Shown: positions 36,194-45,033 of the stretch, piece after piece
Position numbering within the stretch: the stretch's first letter is position 1
Layout: each line of letters starts with the position of its first letter
Assembly (NCBI GenBank): GCA_942492055.1
Contig: CALODP010000020.1
Span: forward strand, 1 to 64,000
Reading direction: 5' to 3'
DNA length: 64,000 bases
From: CALODP01 sp942492055
Lineage (GTDB): Bacteria; Bacteroidota; Ignavibacteria; Ignavibacteriales; Melioribacteraceae
Made by a program: the position numbers and the translations under genes
Notes under the pieces: generated by a model
Database searches by the model: none
Told to the model about the DNA's origin: nothing
What the model saw: the letters and a program-made list of their open reading frames with translations, nothing else

Positions 36194-36838
36194 ATGTTTA
36201 CAGGATTAATTGAAGAAATAGGACGAATAGAAAAGATCACTCCGATATCGGGTGGAAAAAAAATAAAAATTTCCGCGAGCCTTATCATGGATGATCTTAA
36301 GATAGACGACTCTGTCGCGGTTAATGGGGTTTGTCTGACCGCTACGGAAATTGAACCAAACGGATTCTGGGTTGACGCTGTTGGGGAAACTCTTACCAAA
36401 TCGACTCTGCGTGATTTGCAAACCCGATCGGAGGTGAATCTGGAAAGGGCGTTAAAACTTTCCGACAGACTCGGCGGGCATATCGTGCAAGGCCATGTTA
36501 ATGGAATCGGAAGAATATCCGGTATTATCAAAAGAGGTTTGAATTATCTTCTGGAAGTTGATGTCCCTTCCGAAGTGGAAAGATACTTGATTCCCGAAGG
36601 CTCGATAGCCATTGACGGAATTAGCCTTACAATCGCTCAGTTGCATGGAGTTAAAGTCGGGATATCCGTTATCCCTCACACTTGGGCTAACACAATTTTG
36701 AAAAATAAAAACATCGGCGACTATGTAAATTTGGAAGTCGATTTTTTCGCGAAATATATTGAAAAATATTTATCAACTAAGAATAACACAAAAACCGAAA
36801 CGTTTTCAGACGATTGGTTTAAAGAGAAAGGTTATTAA
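36194..36838 (+). CDS. ribE: Riboflavin synthase (alpha chain)
   Basis: Catalyses the last step, dismutation of two 6,7-dimethyl-8-ribityllumazine molecules. The 214-residue protein is an internal duplication of two lumazine-binding barrels: MFTGLIEEIGRIE...VNGVCLTATEI and GHVNGIGRISGI...IDGISLTIAQL. Its stop (36836-36838) lies one base before the ribBA start, suggesting translational coupling. Confidence 0.96.
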   Translation: MFTGLIEEIGRIEKITPISGGKKIKISASLIMDDLKIDDSVAVNGVCLTATEIEPNGFWVDAVGETLTKSTLRDLQTRSEVNLERALKLSDRLGGHIVQGHVNGIGRISGIIKRGLNYLLEVDVPSEVERYLIPEGSIAIDGISLTIAQLHGVKVGISVIPHTWANTILKNKNIGDYVNLEVDFFAKYIEKYLSTKNNTKTETFSDDWFKEKGY

Positions 36839-36839
36839 A

Positions 36840-38093
36840 ATGAAGGAAAAGAGTACAAATAACGAAAAGATATTTGATACTATTGAAGAAGCGATTGAAG
36901 ATATTAAGAATGGTAAGATGATTATCGTTGTTGATGATGAAGATCGAGAGAATGAAGGTGATATCATTATGGCCGCCGAAAAGGTTACTCCCGAAGCGGT
37001 GAATTTTATTACCAAGGAAGCGCGCGGATTGCTTTGCTTACCCCTTACCGCCGAACGAGCCGCTGAGCTTGAATTCGATTTTATGGTGAAGGATAACACT
37101 TCGATGCACGAAACTCCTTTTACTGTTTCTGTTGATTATAATATCGGAACTACTACCGGTATCTCCGCTTACGACAGAGCCAAAACTATTCTCGCAGTGG
37201 CTGACGACAACGCTAAACCGGAGGACTTTGGCCGTCCCGGACATATTTTCCCACTTATTGCCAAGAAGGGAGGTGTCTTAAAAAGAACCGGTCATACCGA
37301 AGCGGCTGTTGATCTGGCAAAACTTGCCGGTCTGAAACCATGTGGAATCCTTTGTGAAATCGTTGATGAAGACGGAACTATGGCGCGAGTCCCTTCGTTG
37401 AAAAAGTTCGCGAAGAAATATGATCTTAAGTTAATTACCATTGCCGATCTTATTGAATACAGACGTAAGTCGGAAAGATTGATTGAAAAGAAAGTAGTTG
37501 TTAATATGCCTTCCAAATATGGCGATTTCAAATTACATCTTTATGAGAATATTTTGGATAAAGCTGATACTCCTATGGCACTTGTTAAGGGTGACCTTAG
37601 TGGGGACGAGCCAGTCTTGGTTCGGGTGCATTCCGAATGTTTGACCGGAGATGTTTTCGGTTCGAGAAGATGCGATTGCGGAGATCAGCTGGCAGCAGCA
37701 ATGCAGATGGTTGAAAAAGAAGGACGCGGTGTTGTGCTTTATCTACGCCAGGAAGGAAGAGGTATCGGATTAGTTAATAAACTTCTTGCCTACTCGTTGC
37801 AAGAGCACGGACGTGATACCGTTGAAGCAAATATTGAACTTGGGTTCAAACCTGATCTCCGTGATTACGGAATAGGGGCGCAGGTTCTAAAGGATCTCGG
37901 ATTAAAGAAGATAAAACTTCTCACTAACAATCCTCAAAAACTAATCGGACTGAAAGGTTACGAGCTTGAGGTTGTAGGAAGAGTACCTATCGAAATTCAA
38001 CCTACGGAAGAGAACGAGCAGTATCTTCTGACAAAAAAGTTGAAGATGGGACACTTTATTTTGGATAATGACAATGTTGATATACAAAAATAA
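36840..38093 (+). CDS. ribBA: Bifunctional DHBP synthase / GTP cyclohydrolase II
   Basis: Fusion of RibB (about 1-210; IIVVDDEDRENEGDIIMAAE, RPGHIFPLIAKKGGVLKRTG) and RibA (about 215-417; VRVHSECLTGDVFGSRRCDC with its zinc Cys residues, YLRQEGRGIGLVNKLLAYSL, RDYGIGAQVLKDLG). It supplies both precursors of riboflavin. The 417-residue form starts at ATG 36840, one base after the ribE stop, with AAAGG upstream; a longer reading inside ribE is rejected. Confidence 0.97.
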   Translation: MKEKSTNNEKIFDTIEEAIEDIKNGKMIIVVDDEDRENEGDIIMAAEKVTPEAVNFITKEARGLLCLPLTAERAAELEFDFMVKDNTSMHETPFTVSVDYNIGTTTGISAYDRAKTILAVADDNAKPEDFGRPGHIFPLIAKKGGVLKRTGHTEAAVDLAKLAGLKPCGILCEIVDEDGTMARVPSLKKFAKKYDLKLITIADLIEYRRKSERLIEKKVVVNMPSKYGDFKLHLYENILDKADTPMALVKGDLSGDEPVLVRVHSECLTGDVFGSRRCDCGDQLAAAMQMVEKEGRGVVLYLRQEGRGIGLVNKLLAYSLQEHGRDTVEANIELGFKPDLRDYGIGAQVLKDLGLKKIKLLTNNPQKLIGLKGYELEVVGRVPIEIQPTEENEQYLLTKKLKMGHFILDNDNVDIQK

Positions 38094-38104
38094 ATGAGGG
38101 TAAT

Positions 38105-38569
38105 ATGCCTAAAGTAATTCAAGGTCATCTTTCGGCCAAAGGGAAGAAATTCGGTATTGTTGCCGGAAGGTTTAATGAGTTTATCTCCAGTAAGCTTATC
38201 TCAGGCGCAATCGATTGTCTGGTGCGACACGAAGGTAACGATGATGATGTTACTATCGCGTGGGTGCCGGGATCTTTTGAAATTCCGATGACAGCAAAGA
38301 AGATGGCACAAAGCGGAAATTACGACGCTATTATTTGCCTGGGTGCTGTTATTCGCGGAGGCACTCCTCATTTCGATTATGTTGCCGGTGAAGTTGCCAA
38401 AGGGGTTGCCCTTGTTGGTTTGGATACCGGTGTGCCTACTGTATTCGGGGTTATTACTACCGATACTATTGAGCAGGCTATCGAAAGAGCCGGAACAAAA
38501 GCCGGAAATAAAGGCTGGGACGCTGCAATGACAGCTATCGAAATGACAGACCTTATGACAAAATTATAA
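38105..38569 (+). CDS. ribH: 6,7-dimethyl-8-ribityllumazine synthase
   Basis: Lumazine synthase, 154 aa. The motifs GIVAGRFNEFISSKLISGAI, WVPGSFEIPMTAKKMA, CLGAVIRGGTPHFDYVAGEV and GVITTDTIEQAIERAGTKAG are all present. It ends the riboflavin run and is followed by a GC-rich hairpin. Confidence 0.97.
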   Translation: MPKVIQGHLSAKGKKFGIVAGRFNEFISSKLISGAIDCLVRHEGNDDDVTIAWVPGSFEIPMTAKKMAQSGNYDAIICLGAVIRGGTPHFDYVAGEVAKGVALVGLDTGVPTVFGVITTDTIEQAIERAGTKAGNKGWDAAMTAIEMTDLMTKL

Positions 38570-38578
38570 TATTCTTTT

Positions 38579-38602
38579 CCCGTCCCTATTCATGGGGGCG
38601 GG
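38579..38602 (+). terminator. Hairpin after ribH
   Basis: CCCGTCCC / GGGGCGGG, 8 bp with one G-T pair around an 8-nt loop, followed by AGAATTCTTTCT. The T-tract is poor, so confidence is moderate. Confidence 0.55.
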
Positions 38603-38748
38603 AGAATTCTTTCTGCGTAATCCCGTGTAATAGCAATACTTCCCTTATACCCGAAAGTTAATTTGAATAGTATAGTATGATTAGTATATTATCCCTTCCC
38701 GAATTGGGTACCTTTTTGTTTTCACGAAAACCGAATAACCGAAGCTAT

Positions 38749-40905
38749 ATGAATAACATCGATAGAATAAAGAAAAATCTTAACGAAAGACAACTTGAGG
38801 CTGTGACAGAAACCGAAGGCTATGTAAGAGTAATTGCCGGCGCCGGATCAGGAAAGACTAAAGCCCTTACTTCCAGATACGCTTATATTGCAGAAGCTCT
38901 TGGAATTAATTCCTCAAACATCTTGTGCGTTACCTTTACAAATAAGGCGGCAAACGAAATGAAAAAGAGAGTCAAGGAATTGATCGGGGAGAACGCCGAC
39001 CTGACTTTTATTACTACCTACCATGGATTCTGTGTTCGTTTGCTTCGGGAAGATATCAGCAAAATCGGGTATCCGAGAAGTTTTGTAATTATGGATACCG
39101 ACGATCAGAAGACAGCTCTTCGTGAAATATACAATGAGCTCGGTATCACTTCCCGTGACTATACTTTCAAAGAAGCTCTCTCTTTTATCGCGATGGAAAA
39201 GGGAATTACCGATTATCTCCAATACGTGGTTGCCGAAAAAGAAAAACAAGCCAATAGTATGTTGGAAAAAATCTGGCTTCGTTATCTCGAAAAGCAACAA
39301 AGAAATTTCGCTCTCGATTTTGATGACCTGATTAATTTCGGATTGCATGTTCTCCAAAGCTTTCCCGATGTGCTTGAGAAATGGCAAAGACGTCTTCATT
39401 ATATTCAGGTAGATGAAACTCAGGATAGTTCACCGAAACAATTTTTGCTTGTTCATCTACTTTCGCAATATCATCAAAACTTATTTGTTGTTGGGGATCC
39501 CGATCAGACTATCTACGAATGGCGCGGAGCTAAGCCGGAAATACTTGTCGATTTCGATATTGAGTTTCAAGGGGCAAAGACAATCGTAATGGATCAGAAT
39601 TATCGATCTACTCCGAATATTCTTTCGCTCGGGAATCACATCATCCGGAACAATAAAATCAGAGTCGACAAAGATATGTTCACAAACAATCCCAACGGGG
39701 TTGATGTTGTTCATTATCACGCTCCCAGCGATTTCGACGAAGCGCTTTGGATTATTCGGGAGATTAAGCAACTTGTTAAAAACAACAAAGCGACACATTC
39801 CGATATCGCGGTGCTTTACCGAGCGAATTTTATTTCCCGTAGCATTGAGCAAGCCCTTATAAAAGAGGAGATTCCTTATTCCATTTACGGCGGAATCAGA
39901 TTCTTCGAGAGGAAAGAGATCAAAGATGTTCTTGCGTATTTGCGACTGATTGAGTTCGGGGATGATATGGCTTTTCTTAGGGTCTTCAATTCTCCGGCGC
40001 GCGGACTTGGGAAGAAGTTTATAGAAGAGCTCTCTTTTCTGGCGCGAAAGGATAACATTTCACTCTACTCCGCTCTGAAGAGTAACATAACCACTAAAGG
40101 GATTGGTCGAAAAGGGGCTGTTCGATTTCTCGAGATTATTGAAAATTGCAAAGAGCTGAAGAAAACTTTGAACATTTCCGATCTTGTAAAAGTAATTCTG
40201 GATGAGACCGGGCTTACCAATATGTATAGAAATGACGGGGATACCGAGCGTCTCGAAAATATAAAGGAGCTTCAAAACTCGATTATACTTTCGGAATCGC
40301 AAGATGAAAAACCTACGCTGGCCGATTATCTCCAGGATATTTCGCTCTATACCGATATCGACATTGAGGATGAAAAGAAAGAACGTGTGAAGCTTATGAC
40401 AATTCATACTTCCAAAGGGCTGGAATTCCCATATGTTTTCCTTGCCGGATTTACCGAAGGAATACTCCCCAGCGCGATGTCGTTGAAAGAGAGAAGGGGA
40501 CGCGCCCTTGAAGAGGAACGACGTCTTACATACGTGGCTATTACCCGCGCCGAAAGGGGACTTTATCTTACAGAGTCGGAAGGGTTCAATTTCAGCACCG
40601 GAATGAACAAATATCCTTCCCGCTTTCTTTTTGAGATTAGTGAAAATCTTTATGTGCGCAAAGGAACTCTTCATAAGGAATTGATTGAGGAAGCGAAGAA
40701 TTTTATTTTCTTTTCCGAAGAGAGAATGTGCGGGGATAACAGATTCAAAGTCGGGGATATTGTTAATCATATTATTTGGAATAGGGGAAAAGTTTTGCGC
40801 GTTGATGAAAAGCGTAACGAGTACGAAATAGAGTTTTACGAACTCAACAAAGTAAAACCGATTACATTCGAATTCAAAGGACTTTCCAAAATTGAGGAAA
40901 ATTAA
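38749..40905 (+). CDS. UvrD/PcrA-type DNA helicase
   Basis: Superfamily 1A 3'-5' helicase of repair and recombination, about 718 aa. Motifs: LNERQLEAVTETEGYVRVIA with GAGSGKTKALTSR (Walker A), VTFTNKAANEMKKRV, QVDETQDSSPKQF (motif II), VVGDPDQTIYEWRGAKPE (motif III), MDQNYRSTPNI, VKLMTIHTSKGLEFPYVFLA and RRLTYVAITRAERGLYL. The C-terminus ends in a PcrA-like tudor module (GDIVNHIIWNRGKVLRVD). The start is uncertain: ATG 38749 fits the family best, but an in-frame ATG at 38677 would add 24 residues. Confidence 0.93.
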   Translation: MNNIDRIKKNLNERQLEAVTETEGYVRVIAGAGSGKTKALTSRYAYIAEALGINSSNILCVTFTNKAANEMKKRVKELIGENADLTFITTYHGFCVRLLREDISKIGYPRSFVIMDTDDQKTALREIYNELGITSRDYTFKEALSFIAMEKGITDYLQYVVAEKEKQANSMLEKIWLRYLEKQQRNFALDFDDLINFGLHVLQSFPDVLEKWQRRLHYIQVDETQDSSPKQFLLVHLLSQYHQNLFVVGDPDQTIYEWRGAKPEILVDFDIEFQGAKTIVMDQNYRSTPNILSLGNHIIRNNKIRVDKDMFTNNPNGVDVVHYHAPSDFDEALWIIREIKQLVKNNKATHSDIAVLYRANFISRSIEQALIKEEIPYSIYGGIRFFERKEIKDVLAYLRLIEFGDDMAFLRVFNSPARGLGKKFIEELSFLARKDNISLYSALKSNITTKGIGRKGAVRFLEIIENCKELKKTLNISDLVKVILDETGLTNMYRNDGDTERLENIKELQNSIILSESQDEKPTLADYLQDISLYTDIDIEDEKKERVKLMTIHTSKGLEFPYVFLAGFTEGILPSAMSLKERRGRALEEERRLTYVAITRAERGLYLTESEGFNFSTGMNKYPSRFLFEISENLYVRKGTLHKELIEEAKNFIFFSEERMCGDNRFKVGDIVNHIIWNRGKVLRVDEKRNEYEIEFYELNKVKPITFEFKGLSKIEEN

Positions 40906-40913
40906 ATCGTATA

Positions 40914-40954
40914 AAAAATCGACTTGCCCCGATATATGAAGCAAGTCGTTTATT
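40914..40954. terminator. Bidirectional terminator between convergent genes
   Basis: CGACTTGC (40920-40927) / GCAAGTCG (40941-40948) with T-rich flanks on both strands: TTTATT on plus and ATTTTTTAT on minus. It serves the helicase gene and the opposing serine hydrolase gene. Confidence 0.8.
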
Positions 40955-40998
40955 AAATATCGGCTATCATTATTTGTGATACGAATATCATCTCACAC

Positions 40999-42126
40999 CT
41001 ATTCGGACAAGGCTGTTTTTACTTTTTCGAAAAGCGCTTCGGCTATCAATCCTTTTTCCCCCGTTGTGGCGTAACCGTTTCCGAATGCTATGAACGTGGC
41101 GTTGTTGTAGCGGAATAGAATTGTGGAATATCCCGCGACTGCACCTGTGTGTCCAACGGCACCGAAAAGATTCGCTATCCCCAAACCGTAATTAACCCCT
41201 TCCGGAGCTCCTGCCATCTGCTTATCTATTATCATCCTCTGTGCCTGCAGTTCCTCATTCAAAAGAGTACCAGTGAAAAGCTCATCTGACCAAAGGAGCA
41301 GATCTTCTATAGTGGAAACAATGCCTCCTGCGGCCCATATAGCTTTGGGGCTTTGAGAACTGTAGTCCTCATCTTCGGTAAAGAGTCCGTCCTGATTTAC
41401 ATCAAGATAACCGTGCGCGTAATCTTCTTGCAAATCATTCTCGGTTGGGAAATAAGTATCCTTCATATTCAGCGGGAGAAATACTTTCTCTTGCAAAAAT
41501 CTATCCAAAGACATTCCCGAATACTTTTCGATAATGCTTCCCAATAGATAATAATTCGAGTTGCTGTAATAACTTTTATTCCCCGGAACATCGAGCAGAG
41601 GGGCATCCTTAAAGAGACTGTAAATCTCTTCATGAGTCCAGCTGTAAGTAGGATTGTAATAATAAATATCAACAAAACCATCTGTGGCAGTGTAGTTCGG
41701 GATAGCGGAGGTTTGATCGAGTACCATTTCCAGAGTTATCTCGCTTCCGTGTGCAAGCAAACCGGGCATCAAAGTTTCGATGGTATCGGAGAGATTGATT
41801 TTTCCTTCCTTAACCAAAATAAGAATTGAGGTGCCGATAAATGTTTTCGAAACACTTCCGATTCTGAATTGCTTTCCGGTTGTCATAGGATCAATTTCCG
41901 TGTTGGCGATATTCGCGAATCCGTAAGAGTCTTCCCAAATGGAACCGTCCCCGAACCTTATCAGCATTGCCGCGCCGGGAACCTTATGCTCGTCAACTGT
42001 TTCTTTTAATAATTTCTCAAGAGTTGCGGAATTTTCATTTGCCGCGGTTTTCGAATCGACAACATTTTCGTCGCCGCAAGCAACAAACAAACATAATCCC
42101 AACAGTAATAAAGTAAAATATCTCAT
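40999..42126 (-). CDS. Lipoprotein serine hydrolase (beta-lactamase class C / DD-peptidase family)
   Basis: 375-residue PF00144 family protein with a lipoprotein signal (LFVAC, Cys17). The catalytic SxxK tetrad is S91-V-S-K94 in IGSVSKTFIG, the YxN motif is in YYSNSNYYLLG, and the third box is HTG in GAVGHTGAVAGYS. Substrates vary in this family (D-Ala-D-Ala peptides, esters, D-amino acid peptides), so no specific activity or resistance role can be inferred. It stands alone at the left edge of the accessory island. Confidence 0.9.
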   Translation of the reverse strand: MRYFTLLLLGLCLFVACGDENVVDSKTAANENSATLEKLLKETVDEHKVPGAAMLIRFGDGSIWEDSYGFANIANTEIDPMTTGKQFRIGSVSKTFIGTSILILVKEGKINLSDTIETLMPGLLAHGSEITLEMVLDQTSAIPNYTATDGFVDIYYYNPTYSWTHEEIYSLFKDAPLLDVPGNKSYYSNSNYYLLGSIIEKYSGMSLDRFLQEKVFLPLNMKDTYFPTENDLQEDYAHGYLDVNQDGLFTEDEDYSSQSPKAIWAAGGIVSTIEDLLLWSDELFTGTLLNEELQAQRMIIDKQMAGAPEGVNYGLGIANLFGAVGHTGAVAGYSTILFRYNNATFIAFGNGYATTGEKGLIAEALFEKVKTALSE

Positions 42127-42900
42127 CTCTCCTCGCCGGTTATTTTAGTAATAGCAATAGTCCTATATCGGATGGGGAAATTTAATGTAAAAAATGTGAA
42201 ATGTCTTCGGGAAAAAGGAAAAAGACAAAAGGAGAAAGGCAAGAGGCAAGAGGCAAGATACAAGCATTACGGAGAAGAGGATTCACCGAGTGGGGCAATA
42301 TTAATTTCCGGAAATGAGTGTTTCTATTTGTCGGGAGCCAAGACCTACAGTGCGGAAATAATCTTGTAAAGCCAATAATCTACCGAGATAATGCGCCCCG
42401 ACCTTGTCGGGATCCGAGACCTACAGCGCATTATCAAATATAACTAGATCGTTTCCTTATAAAGCCCTAACGTAGTAATAAAAAGATTGTCAGTTGCTTT
42501 CACCAAAGCATATCCGGCGCCATAGGTGTTGGTCTCTGAGCCTGTCGAAGTGCGGTATCTCGGTAGATAACGGATTCAAAGCAGATCTTTGAGCGCCGAA
42601 GGTGCGACATATTATATCTTTTATCAATTTGAATAGTTGACAACATTACTTGCGAAGAAAAGAGGGCGTGAACGAAATTGTACAATAGAAATAACCGATG
42701 GTCAGTCAAAAGCGTGGCTTGCAGCAAGCTCAAGGAAAGCTCGGGGAACATGCTACTTTAACCATCGTGTATATCTACTTCTTTAAGTTGACAGCATTAT
42801 TTTCGGCATGGAAGGAGCGATTTGAAAAATTAAGGAGTGGATAGCGGGAAAGCTCTTGGTACGTATAGTGGGTTGATATGTTTTCCGTAACCAAAATATA
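42127..42900. other. Gene-free repeat-rich stretch at the left edge of the accessory island
   Basis: No credible CDS. It holds a purine-rich simple-sequence patch around 42210-42262 (AAAGGC/AAGAGGC repeats), palindromic GC-rich fragments (for example GGCGCC and GCGCCGAAGGTGC), and one copy of a dispersed repeat (42399-42618). ORFs over this stretch are inside repeats and lack ribosome sites. Confidence 0.6.
42399..42618 (+). repeat. Dispersed repeat R1, copy 1
   Basis: About 220 bp closely matching 52393-52614. Shared landmarks: CGACCTTGTCGGGATCCGA, AACTAGATCGTTTC, TATAAAGCCCTAACG, AAAGCATATCCGGCGCCATA and ATCTCGGTAGATAA. It contains small palindromes and no ORF. This looks like a non-autonomous or decayed extragenic element. 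Confidence 0.75.
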
Positions 42901-43038
42901 TTATTCATTCTTATTTTCCGCTTTCTTTCTCCTATAATATTCTCTTATTACAAGAAACATAAATGAACCCATTGGAATAAATATGGCGAATAATAAGCCT
43001 GCAACCGAAATAATAAGTAAAACATAAGCTGCTGTCAT
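42901..43038 (-). CDS. Small single-pass membrane protein, 45 aa
   Basis: 45-codon ORF. It begins with a strong hydrophobic segment (AAYVLLIISVAGLLFAIFIP, residues 3-22, continuing through a Met/Phe-rich stretch) and ends in a basic, charged tail (REYYRRKKAENKNE). AGAGG precedes the ATG at good spacing, which makes it a credible small membrane protein. No family is recognised. Confidence 0.55.
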   Translation of the reverse strand: MTAAYVLLIISVAGLLFAIFIPMGSFMFLVIREYYRRKKAENKNE

Positions 43039-43103
43039 AAGGAACCTCTAATTGTCATATACAACCAAAACCACTCACATAAGATAATGAAAATTAAAAT
43101 ATT

Positions 43104-43302
43104 TTAAAATAGCAAGCCGTCATCAAGTAATCCATGTATTCCGCTATTATTGAAAAGAGTATCGCTAACAGACTCGAAATTACCATTTCCTTGTACCTCG
43201 AATTTTTCGTTTACCGGAATAAGGCCATTTTTATCAGCTATAATTTCCGTCTTTTCCTTTCTCCACATAAATTGTAGTTACTGAAATAGTAGTAACCGAC
43301 AT
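43104..43302 (-). pseudogene. Frameshifted small hypothetical gene
   Basis: An ATG at 43302 with AAGGA upstream opens a 22-codon frame (start SVTTISVTTIYVEKGK) that stops at 43234. A second frame from about 43268 continues as protein-like sequence (EIIADKNGLIPVNEKFEVQG, ending GLLDDGLLF) to a stop at 43104. Together they look like one gene broken by a frameshift, or two overlapping short ORFs. Function unknown. Confidence 0.3.
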
Positions 43303-43336
43303 ATTATTTCCTTATCGGTTGATTGTTTAAAACCAA

Positions 43337-43359
43337 AAAAGGAGCTCTCGGCTCCTTTT
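43337..43359. terminator. Bidirectional intrinsic terminator
   Basis: AAAAGGAGC / GCTCCTTTT, a 9-bp stem with a 5-nt loop and A/T runs on both sides. It lies just after the small minus-strand gene at 43382. Confidence 0.8.
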
Positions 43360-43381
43360 CCACTTTTAAAAAAATGATTAT

Positions 43382-43642
43382 TTAGACTACGGTACGAATA
43401 ATCTTAATACCTTTCTCATCTAAAATCTTTTTCAAATTATCACATCTTGTTACAATGCCCTTTGAGTCATAACATTGTATATTAAACATTTCTGCTCTTG
43501 CGGGAGTGATGAACGAATTTACAATGGCAATATCTTCTTCCAAGAAGACTACAAGGGGTTTAGTCTTTTTTAATTCTCGGAGTCCATTTTGGATAATTTG
43601 CGGCTCAAAGTCTTCAAGTTTAGCCGGTTCGGTATATAGCAT
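43382..43642 (-). CDS. Hypothetical protein, 86 aa
   Basis: An 86-residue soluble protein, predicted alpha/beta: a helical N-terminal half (LEDFEPQIIQNGLRELKKTK), a hydrophobic strand PLVVFLEEDIAIVN, and the C-terminal helix-strand LKKILDEKGIKIIRTVV. GAGG lies before the ATG, and a clear intrinsic terminator follows the gene, so it is probably real. I do not recognise the family. It lies beside other small orphan ORFs in the accessory island. Confidence 0.55.
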   Translation of the reverse strand: MLYTEPAKLEDFEPQIIQNGLRELKKTKPLVVFLEEDIAIVNSFITPARAEMFNIQCYDSKGIVTRCDNLKKILDEKGIKIIRTVV

Positions 43643-43756
43643 TTATTTCCTCTAATGAATTTGCAATATTGTCAAATATCTAGTTTGAGTAAAATAACAA
43701 ACTATTGAATTTTGTCAAGCTTAATACTAGCTATTACTTCTCTAATTGCATTTGCG

Positions 43757-44153
43757 CCGTAGGTCTCGGTCCCCGACAAAGGGGGTGTGAAAGATAACCG
43801 GAAATCCCGGAACGGTAGAACTTATTGACAAGCACTCTATTTGCCAGCACCAGCGGTGCGTTATGCCTGTAGCACCAGAGGTGCGCCATGTCTGTTAGCT
43901 CCGGAGGGAGCGACATGTCTTGTTTCCATGCCTCTATTATGGAGAAAATTGGAATGATATCCCGAAGTAGTTCAGTGTTTATCAAAACTGAAAAAGGAGA
44001 CAAAAGAGCATCCCCATTATAAAAAACGGCTTTATTGCATGGAAGTAGAGTTGTAATGTTGAAAGTAATAAAGAAAAAATTTAACTTAATTCCGTAATTA
44101 CTGATTTTCAATATGCGTATAATATGCCGAAATTTTCCGCATAGTTATATGTA
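43757..44153 (+). repeat. Dispersed repeat R2, copy 1
   Basis: About 397 bp matching 52811-53232 (422 bp). It starts with GGGGGTGTGAAAGATAACCG-type sequence, holds a tandem of 25-bp palindromic units (GCACCAGCGGTGC-type hairpins followed by a G-nnATGnCTGT linker), and ends in ATGCCGAAATTTTCCGCAT. The 25-bp length difference between copies equals one palindromic unit. A partial match to the 3' end lies near 49350. Both copies sit just upstream of small accessory genes. Confidence 0.75.
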
Positions 44154-44172
44154 ATTAAATCAAAGGTTCAAA

Positions 44173-44772
44173 ATGAAAAAAGACCTACTTTCTTTTTATG
44201 CAATTGCATTGATAATGATATTGCAAGGTTGTGCGACAAAGCCAATATGCTATCATTCAGAAGCAAGCTTACCATTTTTTCATCGTTCGACCAAAACAGT
44301 TTTTGAATTAATTAAGGATGATAAGGCTATAAATTCTTTTCAGTTTGGTGTTATATCAGCCAAAGACAATGATACTTTATCCTATGTTTTATTGGCACCA
44401 TTAGAACTAACGCAATCTGTTGGCGATTTGACAGATGTGAATTTATCTCATGCAATTCCTTTGTTACCTGCACAAGTTAAGGAATTAATCCGGATACTTA
44501 ATTCCTCTGCTGAAAAATGGGATACTAAATTTGATGCAAAAGATGGAATCAGTTTCGAATTTTTAGTATCGCCTGAAAATAGGATTGTACCACAAAGCGA
44601 GAATGTTGCTGTATGGTATTCTACATTCAAATTCTATTTTCAAAATAATTACGATGGTCCTCTGGGCACTGTTCTTTTTGGCGAAGGAGTATTGCAATAC
44701 TTTTATAGGATTGAAGAGTTATCAGCACTTAGAGATTTCTCTAGGATGCTAAGTTTGGCAATTGAGAAATAA
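44173..44772 (+). CDS. Hypothetical lipoprotein, 199 aa
   Basis: Predicted lipoprotein (signal peptide ending LQGC, Cys20). The mature part is mixed alpha/beta with LSYVLLAPLELTQSVGDLTD and a central FEFLVSPENRIVP segment. No conserved domain is recognised. It begins 20 bp after repeat R2 copy 1 and precedes an AbiE operon. Its codon use and AT content match the other island genes. Confidence 0.7.
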   Translation: MKKDLLSFYAIALIMILQGCATKPICYHSEASLPFFHRSTKTVFELIKDDKAINSFQFGVISAKDNDTLSYVLLAPLELTQSVGDLTDVNLSHAIPLLPAQVKELIRILNSSAEKWDTKFDAKDGISFEFLVSPENRIVPQSENVAVWYSTFKFYFQNNYDGPLGTVLFGEGVLQYFYRIEELSALRDFSRMLSLAIEK

Positions 44773-44778
44773 TTCTAG

Positions 44779-44973
44779 ATGATAGTATATCACACAAAAC
44801 ATGCCAATCAACCGGACGCTGTTTTTGCATTTGGCAATATTGTGACCATATTCCATGCGTTGGAAACACGCAAACGCTTAAATGAAAAATTAAAAAATGC
44901 CATTAAACCGCTTTGCCCGATGTTAATGCGTGGTGGTGTAGTAAGTTTTGAATCGGAATCGACTGAAGCATAA
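44779..44973 (+). CDS. Hypothetical protein, 64 aa
   Basis: 64-codon ORF starting 6 bp after the lipoprotein gene stop. The sequence (VYHTKHANQPDAVFAFGNIV, then a basic helix RKRLNEKLKNAIKPLCP) resembles no family I know. There is no strong ribosome site, so it may be a remnant. The AbiEi operator-like palindrome begins immediately after its stop. Confidence 0.35.
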   Translation: MIVYHTKHANQPDAVFAFGNIVTIFHALETRKRLNEKLKNAIKPLCPMLMRGGVVSFESESTEA

Positions 44974-44974
44974 A

Positions 44975-45004
44975 TGTCCAGTTTTTATGTTGATAAACTG
45001 GACA
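44975..45004. promoter_or_regulatory. Palindromic operator overlapping the abiE promoter
   Basis: Perfect 10-bp inverted repeat TGTCCAGTTT-N10-AAACTGGACA. It covers the -33 element (TTG at 44990-44992) of the promoter that reads into abiEi. AbiEi antitoxins are known to repress their own promoter by binding inverted repeats, so this is the probable operator. It could also act as a terminator for the preceding genes, although the T-tract is weak. Confidence 0.55.
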
Positions 45005-45019
45005 AAATTATTATCTTTG
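44990..45019 (+). promoter_or_regulatory. Bacteroidota-type promoter of the abiE operon
   Basis: TTG (44990-44992), 19-bp spacer, TATCTTTG (45012-45019), then 14 bp to the abiEi ATG. Confidence 0.65.
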
Positions 45020-45033
45020 CTTTATAAAAAGGC

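Noticed and set aside
42500..42751. 83-codon minus-strand ORF
   Set aside because: It runs across repeat R1 and palindromic fragments with no ribosome site.
43734..44111. 125-codon minus-strand ORF
   Set aside because: Lies entirely in dispersed repeat R2; a similar short frame in the second copy (52758-52943) is also a by-product of the palindromic units.
44100..44160. attC site before the lipoprotein gene at 44173
   Set aside because: GTTATATG is present, but no complementary arms with extrahelical bases could be found; the sequence is the end of repeat R2.
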